In this document: in pieces, positions 14,853-23,329 of the stretch
Numbering within the stretch: the first letter of the stretch is position 1
Layout: every line of letters begins with the position of its first letter
Position numbers and translations under genes: made by a program
Source of the DNA: Geomonas sp. RF6
Lineage (GTDB): Bacteria; Desulfobacterota; Desulfuromonadia; Geobacterales; Geobacteraceae
Direction of reading: 5' to 3'
DNA length: 64,000 nucleotides
NCBI RefSeq assembly: GCF_021044625.1
Contig: NZ_CP087999.1
Location: 327,001-391,000 of the forward strand
Notes under the pieces: model-generated
What the model saw: only the letters and a program-made list of their open reading frames with translations
What the model was told of the DNA's origin: nothing
Database searches by the model: none

Positions 14853-17444
14853 CTACTGCACCTCGACCACCGAATTGAAAGGGACGACCTCTATGCGGTC
14901 CCCTGTCGGCGTGGTGAAATTGGCGTTCGCCAGCCCGATGCTGGCTCCGCCCTTGGCAAGGGCCTTGAAGGTGAAGGAGGCAATCTGCCCGGCACCCTCG
15001 ACCCCGGGGCCCGCCCCGGCGCGCGACAGCGAGACCCACACTTCCCCCCTCTTCTTGTCGGGGTATGCCTGGAAGTTGGTGGCGCCGCCGCTCTTCAGAA
15101 GCGTCCCCTCCCGTTGTTCTACTACTTCGAGGAGCTTCGGATCATATACCACGGTGAAGACTACGTTCGCCAGATTCTTCGCACCGGTCTCAGAGACCTG
15201 CACTGTAAAGTTCTCCTTTGCCCGCACCGACGCCGGAGCCTGCAGGTTCAAGAAAATCTTCCCTGCTCCCTGCCCCGCGGCTCCCGGTGCAGATGCCGGG
15301 GCCTGCGCCGCCACGGCGGGCTGCGCAGTAGCGGGAGCTGCCGGCTGCGGAGCGACGGGCGGCGCGGCGGGAGGCTGCTGGATCGCCGGCTGCTGGATCG
15401 CTGGCTGCTGGGCCGCCTGGACCGGCTGGACCGGCTGGACCGGCTGCCCGGGTGCCGGAGCAGGGGGTGCCGGAGCCGCTGCAGGAGCGCCCTGGGGCGC
15501 AGCTGCTGCTGCCGGTGCCGGCGCCGCCTGGCCCCCCCTCGCCGCCGGCCGCTTCGCCGGCGCCGCCGCAGTCTCAGCAGCCTCCGGTGCGGCAGGGAGC
15601 TCAGGTTCCTGGACGAAGGAGGCGTACGGCTTGTTGGAGGAGGGATCGTCCTCGCGGCCGGACCAGAAGGAGGCCACGTCACCCTCCGGCACGGTCACGG
15701 CGCGCACGATGCGCGGGGTGATCGCCAGCATGAGCTCGGTCTTGTCGTTCGACTTGTTGGTGTTGGTAAGGAGCGACCCGATGAGCGGGATGTCCCCCAG
15801 GAAGGATATCTTGTCCTTGCTGTCGTTCTTGATGTTCTGGATCAGCCCCCCGATGATGCTCGTCTCCCCGTCCTTCAGGGAGAGGACCGTGTCCAGGTTC
15901 CTCGTGCCGATGGTGACGACGGTGGTCGCCTGGTCGGTGCCGACAGTATCCCTCTGCAGTATGGAGCTTACCTCAAGCCCGAGCTTGATGGAAACCTCGT
16001 TGTTGAGCTGGATCGTCGGCTCGGCATTCACCTTCACGCCGACGTCGACGTACTGCACGTTCACGCTCACCCCGCCGCCGGACGGGGAGGAGGTGGTGGT
16101 GATCGGGACCCTGGTGCCGACGTTGAACTTCGCCTTCTCGCGGTTCTTCACCCGGATCTTCGGATTGGAAAGGGTTTCCCCGTTGGCAAGGGTCTTCCCG
16201 AAGTTGAAGGTCGCGTTCGGCACGGTCAGGTAGCCGTTGTACCCCTGGTAGGAGAAGAAGTTCAGCAGGTTCTGCGGACCGACCGTGGAGGACGTACCCC
16301 CGTTGGAGGTGGAACTCGACGACGAGCTCAGGCTGTCCACCATGACCTGGCCGTTCGGGTTCGTGGCGACCGCGGAGACGGCGTAGCGGGAGAGGGCGAG
16401 ACCGAAAGCCTCCTCGTTCTTCTTCGCGATCTCGAACACCTCAACCTCGAGGAGCACCTCGGCGTCGGGGACGTCATTCGCCTCTATTATCCTGCGCGCC
16501 ACGTCTATGACGTCCGGGGTGTCGCGGATCACCAGCGCGTTCATCTCCTCGTTCACGTAGATCTTCTTCACCGTCAGCATGGTGCGGATCAGGTTCACCG
16601 CCTTTTTTGCGTCGAGCTTGTTCAGGTAGAAGGTCTGGACCACCAGCTCCTCGTACTGCTTGTTCTTGTCCGGGGTCTTCGGGTAGACGATGATGGTGCT
16701 CTCGTTCAGGACCTTCTTCCCGAGCTTGTTCACCCCGCAGATGATCTCCATCGCCTGCTGGAAGGTCGCGTTCTCCAGGAAGAGGGAGACGTTTACGTCC
16801 TTTACGGTGTCGTCAAAGATGAAGTTGATCCCCGAGAGCTGCGTCAGGATGGAGAAGATCTCCTTGAGCTTCGCATCCTTGAACTTCAGGGTGATCGGCT
16901 TCGTCGACTTCAGGTTCAGGTCGAAACCGTCCAGCTTCGGGCGCTTCGTCTGCACGAGACGTTCGAGCGCCTCCTTGATCTCTTTCCCCGCCGGGTCGAA
17001 CTCCAGGGCGTGCCGGTAGGAGTTCAGCGCCTCGCGCGGCTTGCGGTTCTTCTCGAACTCCACCCCTTCGTTGAAGTACGTCTGCGCGTTCCTCAGCTTG
17101 AGGGCGCGGTCCGCCTGCTGGCGCGCCTGTCCGAAGGAGGGGTCGATGGCGCCGGCGGTCTGGTACTCGCGCAGCGCCCCCTCGTAGTTCTTCGCCGCGA
17201 AGAGCGCCTCACCCTTCTTGAAGTGCGCCTCGGCCGCCTTCTCGCTCGCGTGCAGGAACCGGACACGGTACTCGCCGACCTCCGGATGCTGCGAGGCGAC
17301 CTCGGCGTACTTCACCACCGCCTCATCCAGATTCCCGTCCTTTTCCAGCTTTTCCGCCTTGCTAAAAGCGGACTTCCCTCCTGCGCACCCGGACAGCGCG
17401 AGCGCGGCCAGGAGCCCCAGGGTAATCGATTTCATATGATGCAT
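14853..17444 (-). CDS. gspD: Outer-membrane secretin with N-terminal TPRs and C-terminal cohesin domain
   Basis: 863 residues. A lipoprotein signal ends LSGC (Cys20). TPR-like helices span about 25-165, and secretin N-domains about 175-345. The secretin pore domain spans about 425-582, with the signature ETSIIGGLIQNIKND and DIPLIGSLL. Then come a Pro/Ala/Gln linker (about 617-726) and a cohesin-type beta-sandwich (729-863: NLANVVFTVVYDPKLLEVVE, GQIASFTFKALAKG). The pore exports folded proteins across the outer membrane. The attached cohesin module is unusual relative to standard GspD or PilQ. The start at 17444 has AAGGAG eight bases upstream. It is followed by the pseudopilin genes and preceded by the PilP-like gene. 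Confidence 0.92.
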   Translation of the reverse strand: MHHMKSITLGLLAALALSGCAGGKSAFSKAEKLEKDGNLDEAVVKYAEVASQHPEVGEYRVRFLHASEKAAEAHFKKGEALFAAKNYEGALREYQTAGAIDPSFGQARQQADRALKLRNAQTYFNEGVEFEKNRKPREALNSYRHALEFDPAGKEIKEALERLVQTKRPKLDGFDLNLKSTKPITLKFKDAKLKEIFSILTQLSGINFIFDDTVKDVNVSLFLENATFQQAMEIICGVNKLGKKVLNESTIIVYPKTPDKNKQYEELVVQTFYLNKLDAKKAVNLIRTMLTVKKIYVNEEMNALVIRDTPDVIDVARRIIEANDVPDAEVLLEVEVFEIAKKNEEAFGLALSRYAVSAVATNPNGQVMVDSLSSSSSSTSNGGTSSTVGPQNLLNFFSYQGYNGYLTVPNATFNFGKTLANGETLSNPKIRVKNREKAKFNVGTRVPITTTSSPSGGGVSVNVQYVDVGVKVNAEPTIQLNNEVSIKLGLEVSSILQRDTVGTDQATTVVTIGTRNLDTVLSLKDGETSIIGGLIQNIKNDSKDKISFLGDIPLIGSLLTNTNKSNDKTELMLAITPRIVRAVTVPEGDVASFWSGREDDPSSNKPYASFVQEPELPAAPEAAETAAAPAKRPAARGGQAAPAPAAAAAPQGAPAAAPAPPAPAPGQPVQPVQPVQAAQQPAIQQPAIQQPPAAPPVAPQPAAPATAQPAVAAQAPASAPGAAGQGAGKIFLNLQAPASVRAKENFTVQVSETGAKNLANVVFTVVYDPKLLEVVEQREGTLLKSGGATNFQAYPDKKRGEVWVSLSRAGAGPGVEGAGQIASFTFKALAKGGASIGLANANFTTPTGDRIEVVPFNSVVEVQ

Positions 17445-17456
17445 GACAGTTACTCC

Positions 17457-18104
17457 TTACGGTGCCCTTCTCCCGCCTCGCGGGGTCAGCCCCCGGTGCT
17501 CCACGAGCGGGATCACGACTTCACCCGCCCCGCTGCGGGAGGCGATGGTGATGGCGTCGTCAGTGAGATTGGTTACCTCGTAATTCCCCGCTATGATCGA
17601 TCCCTTCTTAACGACGTATATCTCCTTTTCACTGGAGATGAAAACCCGCTGCTCCCCACCCTTCTTCAGGAAGCCGAGGAAGGTGAAGTTCGGCATGGGA
17701 GGGGGCGGAGGAGGCCCCGGAGGGGGCGCCTGCTGCGGCTGGGCCTGCGGCTGCTCCGGCAGCTGAGACTTCGGCGGCAGGGGAAGCGGCTTCGGCGGAG
17801 GGGGCAGCGGCTTGAATGGCGCGGACTTCACCTCGTCCCTGAAGATGGGGGCAAAGAGGTCGCGGCGCACCGTGGTACTACCCCCCTCGCGGTTCAGGAC
17901 CTCCAGGTGCAGGCGCTCCCCTCGTCCCGCAGGGGCGGGGCGGGCCGGTGCTGCGGCCGGAGCGGGTCTGCGTGCCGGCTGGGGGGCGGGGCGCGGGGGC
18001 ACGCTGCCGATTCGTTGCTGTTTCGGGAAGCGCACGACGCTGTAGATGATGGCGCCGGCGAATACGACGAGGAGGATCGCCAGGATCTGCTTCTTGCGGT
18101 TCAT
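17457..18104 (-). CDS. PilP/GspC-like inner-membrane-anchored periplasmic protein
   Basis: 215 residues: one N-terminal membrane helix (about 7-24), two Pro-rich stretches (34-60 and 95-137), and a small C-terminal beta domain (FTFLGFLKKGGEQRVFISSE, VVKKGSIIAGNYEV). The domain is like the HR domain of GspC and PilP that contacts the secretin N-domain. It probably links the inner-membrane PilM/N/O-like platform to the secretin. Its stop overlaps the ribosome-site region of the secretin gene. Its start overlaps the PilO-like stop by four bases. Confidence 0.75.
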   Translation of the reverse strand: MNRKKQILAILLVVFAGAIIYSVVRFPKQQRIGSVPPRPAPQPARRPAPAAAPARPAPAGRGERLHLEVLNREGGSTTVRRDLFAPIFRDEVKSAPFKPLPPPPKPLPLPPKSQLPEQPQAQPQQAPPPGPPPPPPMPNFTFLGFLKKGGEQRVFISSEKEIYVVKKGSIIAGNYEVTNLTDDAITIASRSGAGEVVIPLVEHRGLTPRGGRRAP

Positions 18105-18646
18105 GCCCCCTCCGTCTTCAGGAAAGCAGTCATCTGGATCTGGAGGTCCACCACCTTCTCGGTATTGCTGGTGCTTCTGAGGGAGACGGTATTGAGCGTC
18201 ACCATCTGCGGGTAGCGGGAGAGGTCCCCGATCAGCCCCTTCAGCGCCGGGTACGTCCCGGTCACGGTGAGCGCGATCCCGTAGGAGACTATCGGCCCCT
18301 TGTCCGTTCCCGGCCGGTAGCCGATGGTCTTGAGCTGAAGGGAGCGCTTCTCCGCGAGGGCGAAGAGGTCCTCCAGGAAGCGCGCGAAGTCCCTCTTCGG
18401 GATCAGCCGCTCCTGGAATATGGCGAGATCGCGCTGCGAGCTCTGGTAGGCTACCGTCCGGTCGGAGGCGCGGTCCCCCCCGGCGGCCCTGGTGGAGAAG
18501 TAGGCCGCCTGCATCTTCTCCAGCTCCGGTTCCTGGGAGAGGGTGCGGTAGCCGTAGAGGGCGGCGTCCAGGAGCGCCACCACCAGGAGGGCGATCAGGA
18601 AGTAGCGGCTGCCGCGCACCATTTCACGTAGGAGCTCCGGGTTCAT
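18101..18646 (-). CDS. PilO-like assembly protein
   Basis: 181 residues from the ATG at 18646, which overlaps the PilN-like stop as ATGA. Longer upstream extensions in this frame run through the PilN gene and are not real. It has one membrane helix (about 16-34), a short coiled coil, and a ferredoxin-like C-terminal domain (VSYGIALTVTGTYPALKGLI, typical of PilO/GspM). It is expected to pair with the PilN-like protein in the inner membrane and position the secretin-contacting PilP-like protein. Confidence 0.8.
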   Translation of the reverse strand: MNPELLREMVRGSRYFLIALLVVALLDAALYGYRTLSQEPELEKMQAAYFSTRAAGGDRASDRTVAYQSSQRDLAIFQERLIPKRDFARFLEDLFALAEKRSLQLKTIGYRPGTDKGPIVSYGIALTVTGTYPALKGLIGDLSRYPQMVTLNTVSLRSTSNTEKVVDLQIQMTAFLKTEGA

Positions 18647-19179
18647 GGCTGCTTCACCTTCGCGGTCAGGGTGAAGGTCACCCCGCGCTGCGTCAACCCT
18701 ACCTTGGTCTGCTGTTGGGTCAAGAGGTACACCTCCGAAAAATAGCTGGAACGCTCGAGATTCTCCAGGAGGGTGCGCAACTGCGAGAAGGAGCGGCTGA
18801 CCCCGCCGACCTTCACCGTGTTCGACTTCACCTCGGGCTCGACCGAACTCAGCGCGACCCCCTCGGGGACGACCGCCTCCAGCTGGTCCAGGAGGGGAAT
18901 CCACTGCACCGACTTGAGCGACAGGATCTTGTTCGCGGCATCGATCTGGGTCGTGAGGGCGCGATACTGCTGCTCGCTTACCTGCGGTGTCCGCCCCGAT
19001 TTCGCCGCCGCGGCCTCGGTCGCCCCCTTCAGCCGCTTTATCTCGCCGGCGCGGAAGGCGGCATCCTGGATCTGGAAAAGGAGGGCTGCAAGGAGAATGA
19101 GGATCGCCGCGGCAATCGCCCCGTTCACCCCCCTCGTGTTCACGTAGCGCCTGGTGGCGAGGTTTATCTTTACTCTCAT
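18643..19179 (-). CDS. PilN-like assembly protein
   Basis: About 178 residues from the ATG at 19179 (MRVKINLATR, the standard PilN opening, whose INL motif binds PilM). A longer frame to 19215 adds 12 residues from within the pilM-like gene. It has one membrane helix (about 21-39), a coiled coil, and a C-terminal ferredoxin-like domain (LLENLERSSYFSEVYLL). It forms the inner-membrane scaffold with the PilO-like protein. ATGA overlaps at both ends show tight coupling. Confidence 0.83.
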   Translation of the reverse strand: MRVKINLATRRYVNTRGVNGAIAAAILILLAALLFQIQDAAFRAGEIKRLKGATEAAAAKSGRTPQVSEQQYRALTTQIDAANKILSLKSVQWIPLLDQLEAVVPEGVALSSVEPEVKSNTVKVGGVSRSFSQLRTLLENLERSSYFSEVYLLTQQQTKVGLTQRGVTFTLTAKVKQP

Positions 19180-20096
19180 GACAGGCTCCTTGCCGCCGCG
19201 CCGAGCGCACCGCACAGGGTGTGCAGCGTCGCGCGCTCCGCGGAGAAGCCGCTGCCGGAGCTCGTCAGGCGCTCCACGTCGAGAAGGACCGGCTCGATCC
19301 CGCTCGCCTCGGAGACGAGGACGCGAAATGCCTCCGCCTCCGCGGGACCTGCCATGCAGAAGACGTCGTTCACCGGGCGCCCCGGGAACTTGTCCTTGTA
19401 CACGAGGAAGGAGCTGTTAACCTCGCGGTACAGCGAGGCGGCATCGCTGGCGAGTTCCTTGTTGCGGTAGAAACAGAGCTCGCCGGCATAGAAGATGAGC
19501 ATGCTCAGCGACCCGCCGTAGAAGGTCACGAAGGCGAGGTTCTCCGCCATCTCCAGCCGGTGCGCAAAGAGCCGGTACAGGTTGAACGAGGTGAAATCGA
19601 TGAAGCGCGGCTCCACGCCGGCCAGAAGGAGAAGTTCCTCGTACTGGGTGATGATATCCCTGCTGATGAGGGAGACAAGGAGCGACACCGCGCCGGACTC
19701 CGTCTGGTGCAGCGTCTGGTAGTCGAGGTGCATGGAGCTTATCTCCATCGGGAAGTTCTTCTTGAGCTTCCAGCGGATGATGTCCAGCCCCTCCTCCCGG
19801 CTCTTGAAGCGCGCTTCCAGATCGAGCAGGAGGACGCGCCCCACCGCGTCCGGGAGGGAGACCGAGACGGACTTCCCCCTGGCCAGAAGCTTCAGGTACC
19901 CCTCCCGCACGGCGGAGACGAAGGCTTGCGGGTTCAGCACATTCGGCTCCCGGCGCGAGAGGCGCAGCGTCCCTTCCGGGAAGGGAGCCGTCTGGTACCC
20001 CTCCACCTTCAGCGCACGGGCGCTTCCCCCCGCAAGGGCAAGCTTCAGGCCGTCCGGGGCAAGCTCCAGCCCCACTCCTCTCTTGGCAAAAAGCAT
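19176..20096 (-). CDS. PilM-like actin-fold assembly protein
   Basis: 306 residues resembling PilM/GspL cytoplasmic domains (actin-like fold): GVGLELAPDGLKLALA at the N-terminus, VSVSLPDAVGRVLLLDL, KLKKNFPMEISSMHLDYQ, and VEPRFIDFTSFNLYRLF. It should bind the N-terminal INL motif of the PilN-like protein and connect it to the GspE ATPase. Nucleotide-binding residues are less clear than in PilM of Thermus. It lies 9 bases after gspE. Confidence 0.78.
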   Translation of the reverse strand: MLFAKRGVGLELAPDGLKLALAGGSARALKVEGYQTAPFPEGTLRLSRREPNVLNPQAFVSAVREGYLKLLARGKSVSVSLPDAVGRVLLLDLEARFKSREEGLDIIRWKLKKNFPMEISSMHLDYQTLHQTESGAVSLLVSLISRDIITQYEELLLLAGVEPRFIDFTSFNLYRLFAHRLEMAENLAFVTFYGGSLSMLIFYAGELCFYRNKELASDAASLYREVNSSFLVYKDKFPGRPVNDVFCMAGPAEAEAFRVLVSEASGIEPVLLDVERLTSSGSGFSAERATLHTLCGALGAAARSLS

Positions 20097-20105
20097 CGCT
20101 ATCCC

Positions 20106-21827
20106 CTACTCCACGAAGGTGACTCGGTTGATTTCCCTGATGGTGGTCTCCCCGGCGAGAACCTTGCGCACGGCGCTCTCCCGCAGGAAACTCGTCCCCG
20201 CCTCGCGCGCCGCCTTCTTTAGCGCCGCGATCGGGGCCTTGGTGATGATGAGCTCCCTGATCTCGTCGTTCAGATCGAGGAGCTCCACGATGGCGGAACG
20301 CCCGCGGTACCCGTTCCCGTTGCACTCGTCGCAGCCGACCGCCTCGTAGAGCGTCACGCCGCGCGTCCGTTCCGGATCGATGGCGCTCTCCAGGAGTGCC
20401 TCGTCGGAAACCCGGGTCGCCCTCTTGCAGGCAGGGCAGATGCGGCGCACCAGGCGCTGGGCCATGACGCAGTTAAGGGAGGCCACGAAGTTGTACGGGT
20501 CTATCCCCATGTGGGTGAATCGCCCGATGACGTCGAAGACGTTGTTCGCGTGCACCGTGGTGAAGACGAGGTGGCCGGTAAGGGCGGACTGCACCGCGAT
20601 CTGGGCGGTCTCCGAGTCCCTTATCTCCCCCACCATGATCTTGTCCGGGTCGTGGCGCAGGATGGAGCGCAGGCCGCGGGCGAAGGTGAGCCCCTTCTTC
20701 TCGTTCACCGGGATCTGGGTGACGCCGGAGAGCACGTACTCCACCGGATCCTCGATGGTGATGATCTTCTCCTGCCCGGTGTGGATCTCGGTGAGCGCGC
20801 CGTACAGCGTCGTGGTCTTTCCGGAGCCGGTCGGGCCGGTGACGAGGACCATGCCGTACGGTTCCTTTATCATCTTGCGGAAGCGCTTCACCTCCGCCGC
20901 CTCCATCCCGAGCGTCTCCAGGGTGAGACCCTTCAGGTCGGTGGCGATACTCTCCTTGTCGAGGATACGGATGACCGCGTCCTCGCCGAAGGCGCTCGGC
21001 ATGATGGAGACGCGGAAGTCGATGGACTTGCCGCTGATGCGGACCTTGAAGCGGCCGTCCTGCGGGATGCGGCGCTCGGAGATGTCGAGCTCGCTCATGA
21101 CCTTCAGGCGGGAGATGAGGGGGCCCTGGAAGTGGCTGTCGATCGGATCGGTCGCCTGGTAGAGGACGCCGTCGATCCTGTACTTTATGATCACCCCTTC
21201 CGAGGCGGTCTCGATATGGATGTCGCTGGCGCGCCTGGTGAGGGCGTCCAGCACGGTGGAGTTCACGAGCTTGATGATGGGGCTCGTATCGGCGGAGACC
21301 GTCTCCACCGAGAGGATCTCCTCCCCCTTCTCCGTCTCCGTCACCAGCTGAAGCATGAAGTCTTCGGAGACTTCCTTCAGCACGCGACTCGTCCCCTCCC
21401 CGCGCTTCAGGTGGTAGGTGATCTCCCCTTCCGCGGCGACCTTCAGGCGCAGGGGGCGCTCCAGGAGAAGGGACATCTCGTCCAGGGTGAGGACGTCGGT
21501 AGGATCGGGGATCGCCACCACCATCGTCTCGCCGTCCAGTTCCAGCGGCACGAAGTGGAAGCGGTACATCGAATCGGGAGGGACCGAGTTGAACACCTCC
21601 TCGTCCGGGCGGAACCCCTTCAGGTCGGCGAACTCGAGTCCGAACTGCTCGGCGAGGGCGCGGGCGAGGACGATGTCGCTGATCAGCCCGTCGCTCAGGC
21701 AGATCGCCCCCAGCCTCTCCCCGGTGGCGCGCTGGCGGTCCAGTGCGTACGCGAGCTGGTCCGGAGTGAGCGCTTCCATCTCCATGAGGATTTCGCCGAG
21801 TTTTCTTTTGCGAAACGGTTTAAGCAT
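20106..21827 (-). CDS. gspE: Type II secretion/type IV pilus assembly ATPase GspE (PilB)
   Basis: 573 residues: an N-terminal GspE/MshEN domain (about 1-150), then the hexameric secretion ATPase core. Walker A is [12 protein letters not shown] (Lys337), the Asp box is near TIEDPVEY, Walker B is MVGEIRDSETA, and the His box follows as GHLVFTTVHANN. A zinc-binding CPACKRATRV ... CDECNGNGYRGR module lies near the C-terminus, as in GspE and PilB. It powers pseudopilus extension from the cytoplasmic face. The start ATG is 3 bases downstream of the gspF stop. Confidence 0.95.
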   Translation of the reverse strand: MLKPFRKRKLGEILMEMEALTPDQLAYALDRQRATGERLGAICLSDGLISDIVLARALAEQFGLEFADLKGFRPDEEVFNSVPPDSMYRFHFVPLELDGETMVVAIPDPTDVLTLDEMSLLLERPLRLKVAAEGEITYHLKRGEGTSRVLKEVSEDFMLQLVTETEKGEEILSVETVSADTSPIIKLVNSTVLDALTRRASDIHIETASEGVIIKYRIDGVLYQATDPIDSHFQGPLISRLKVMSELDISERRIPQDGRFKVRISGKSIDFRVSIMPSAFGEDAVIRILDKESIATDLKGLTLETLGMEAAEVKRFRKMIKEPYGMVLVTGPTGSGKTTTLYGALTEIHTGQEKIITIEDPVEYVLSGVTQIPVNEKKGLTFARGLRSILRHDPDKIMVGEIRDSETAQIAVQSALTGHLVFTTVHANNVFDVIGRFTHMGIDPYNFVASLNCVMAQRLVRRICPACKRATRVSDEALLESAIDPERTRGVTLYEAVGCDECNGNGYRGRSAIVELLDLNDEIRELIITKAPIAALKKAAREAGTSFLRESAVRKVLAGETTIREINRVTFVE

Positions 21828-21830
21828 CTG

Positions 21831-23039
21831 CTACCCCACGTTCCCGGCGATCTTGAAGATCGGTAAATACATGGTGATGATGATGGCGCCGATGACGCCC
21901 CCCATGACGATCATGATGGCCGGCTCAACGGCGGTGGTGAGGATGTGGAGGTTGCGGTCGATCTCCTCCTCGAAGTAATCCGATATGTCGGAGAGCATCT
22001 GCTCCAGGGCCCCCGTGGTCTCGCCGACTGTAAGCATGCGCAGGGCCAGCGGCGGCATGATGCGCGCACCCTCGATGGCGGCGGAGAGGCGGCTCCCCTC
22101 CTCGACCCGCACGACGGCCTCCAGGAGGTTTCGCTCCAGGACCCGGTTGTTCAGGGTGCCGACCGACATGCGCAACGACTCCACGATCGGGATGCCGCTC
22201 CCGAGAACGGTCGCAAGGGTGCGGGTGAACCCCGCAACGGAATAGCGCAGAAAGATCGTCCCCAGGAAGGGGGTACTGATCTTGAAGCGGTCGACGGCGA
22301 AGCGCCCCGCCTCCGTGCGGCTCCAGCGCTTGAAGAAGATGTAACCGACGACGGCACAGGCGATGAAGATCGGGAGATAGCGCCTGAGGACGCCGGTGAA
22401 GTTTATCAGCATCTGCGTCGGGAGGGGGAGCGCGTTCCCCGAGTCCGCGTAGATCTGGCTGAAGGTCGGCACGACGTACACAAGGAGCATCCCCACCGCG
22501 AGGACGGCGACGGTGACGAGGATCGCCGGGTAGATGAGGGCGGAAATAACCTTCCCCTTGAACCCTTCTGTCCTTTTCAGGAAGGCGACGTAGCGCCTGA
22601 GGGTTTGCGGCAGGTCGCCGGTCCTCTCCCCCGCCTGGATGGAGGCGATGTACAGGTGGGGAAAGACCCTCGGGTGGCGCTCGAAGGCGCTGGAGAAGGC
22701 CATCCCCCCCTTCACGTCCTCCCGGATGATGGCCAGGACCTCGTACAGGCGCCCCTTTCCGCCGCTCTCAAGGATCGTGTCGAGCGCCTGGATGATCGGC
22801 AGCCCCGCCTTCAGGAGGACCAGGAGCTCCTGGTTGAACATGAGGAGGTCCTTGTTGCTGACCTTCTTGCGCACCGTCGCGCTCTCCAGGAGAAACTGCA
22901 GGGGCTTGCGGCGCACCTCGAACACGACGAACCCCTGCTCCTCCAGGCTCTGCCTGAGCAGTGTCGCATTCGCCGCATCGAACTCGCGTTCGATGATCTT
23001 GCCGTCGGCGCTCCCTATTTTGCAGTTGAAGACAGACAT
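21831..23039 (-). CDS. gspF: Type II secretion inner-membrane platform protein GspF (PilC)
   Basis: 402 residues with the duplicated GspF domain (about 68-190 and 270-395), each with the pattern FSSAFERHPRVFPHLYIASI and LTVGETTGALEQMLSD, and three membrane segments (about 168-190, 215-240 and 370-393). It anchors the ATPase to the pseudopilus base. It is the first gene of the secretion operon on the minus strand. The 107-base gap upstream to the small membrane protein should hold the promoter, though I see no clear -35/-10 there. Confidence 0.94.
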   Translation of the reverse strand: MSVFNCKIGSADGKIIEREFDAANATLLRQSLEEQGFVVFEVRRKPLQFLLESATVRKKVSNKDLLMFNQELLVLLKAGLPIIQALDTILESGGKGRLYEVLAIIREDVKGGMAFSSAFERHPRVFPHLYIASIQAGERTGDLPQTLRRYVAFLKRTEGFKGKVISALIYPAILVTVAVLAVGMLLVYVVPTFSQIYADSGNALPLPTQMLINFTGVLRRYLPIFIACAVVGYIFFKRWSRTEAGRFAVDRFKISTPFLGTIFLRYSVAGFTRTLATVLGSGIPIVESLRMSVGTLNNRVLERNLLEAVVRVEEGSRLSAAIEGARIMPPLALRMLTVGETTGALEQMLSDISDYFEEEIDRNLHILTTAVEPAIMIVMGGVIGAIIITMYLPIFKIAGNVG

Positions 23040-23146
23040 AAGTTCTAATCATTACCACAAAAGGTGGGGAAAGAAAATACAAAAGGGGAAGGAATTTCGC
23101 GCCTGTCGCGGCGCTGCGGGTGGGGGGAGTGCTTCGGTCGCCCTCC

Positions 23147-23329
23147 TCAGGCGTTGGCCATGCCGAGGAGCCAGAGGGCGAAGGAGACGATCATGGCAAC
23201 CCCCCAGGGGAGTGCCGCGCGCCCTGCGAAGACCCCGCGCGCGGGGAACCCCTTCAGAATGAGGCCGATGGTGGCGGCGATCCACCCCCATACCCCTGCG
23301 ATGCAGACGATTTTCCAGACTCCGCCCAT
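23147..23329 (-). CDS. 60-residue two-helix membrane protein coupled to the glycosyltransferase
   Basis: The frame runs from an ATG at 23329 that overlaps the glycosyltransferase stop as ATGA, ending at TGA/TAG-type stop 23147-23149. It encodes about 60 residues: a hydrophobic helix (WKIVCIAGVWGWIAATIGLI), a short basic loop (KGFPARGVFAGRAALP) and a second helix (WGVAMIVSFALWLLGM). I do not recognise the family. The ATGA overlap and clean two-helix pattern make it likely to be real. It might modify or anchor the glycosyltransferase, but this is inference. Confidence 0.6.
   Translation of the reverse strand: MGGVWKIVCIAGVWGWIAATIGLILKGFPARGVFAGRAALPWGVAMIVSFALWLLGMANA

Noticed and set aside
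14649-18215. A very long open frame (over 1100 codons) on the plus strand opposite the secretin and PilO/P-like genes
   Set aside because: It is antisense to well-supported genes, has low-complexity Arg/Leu/Gly composition, and results from high GC at third positions. The same applies to long antisense frames opposite acnB, lon, tig, E2 and others.
18647-19210. N-terminal extension of the PilO-like frame upstream of 18646
   Set aside because: It runs out of frame through the PilN-like gene. The ATG at 18646, with ATGA overlap and a normal PilO opening, is the real start.
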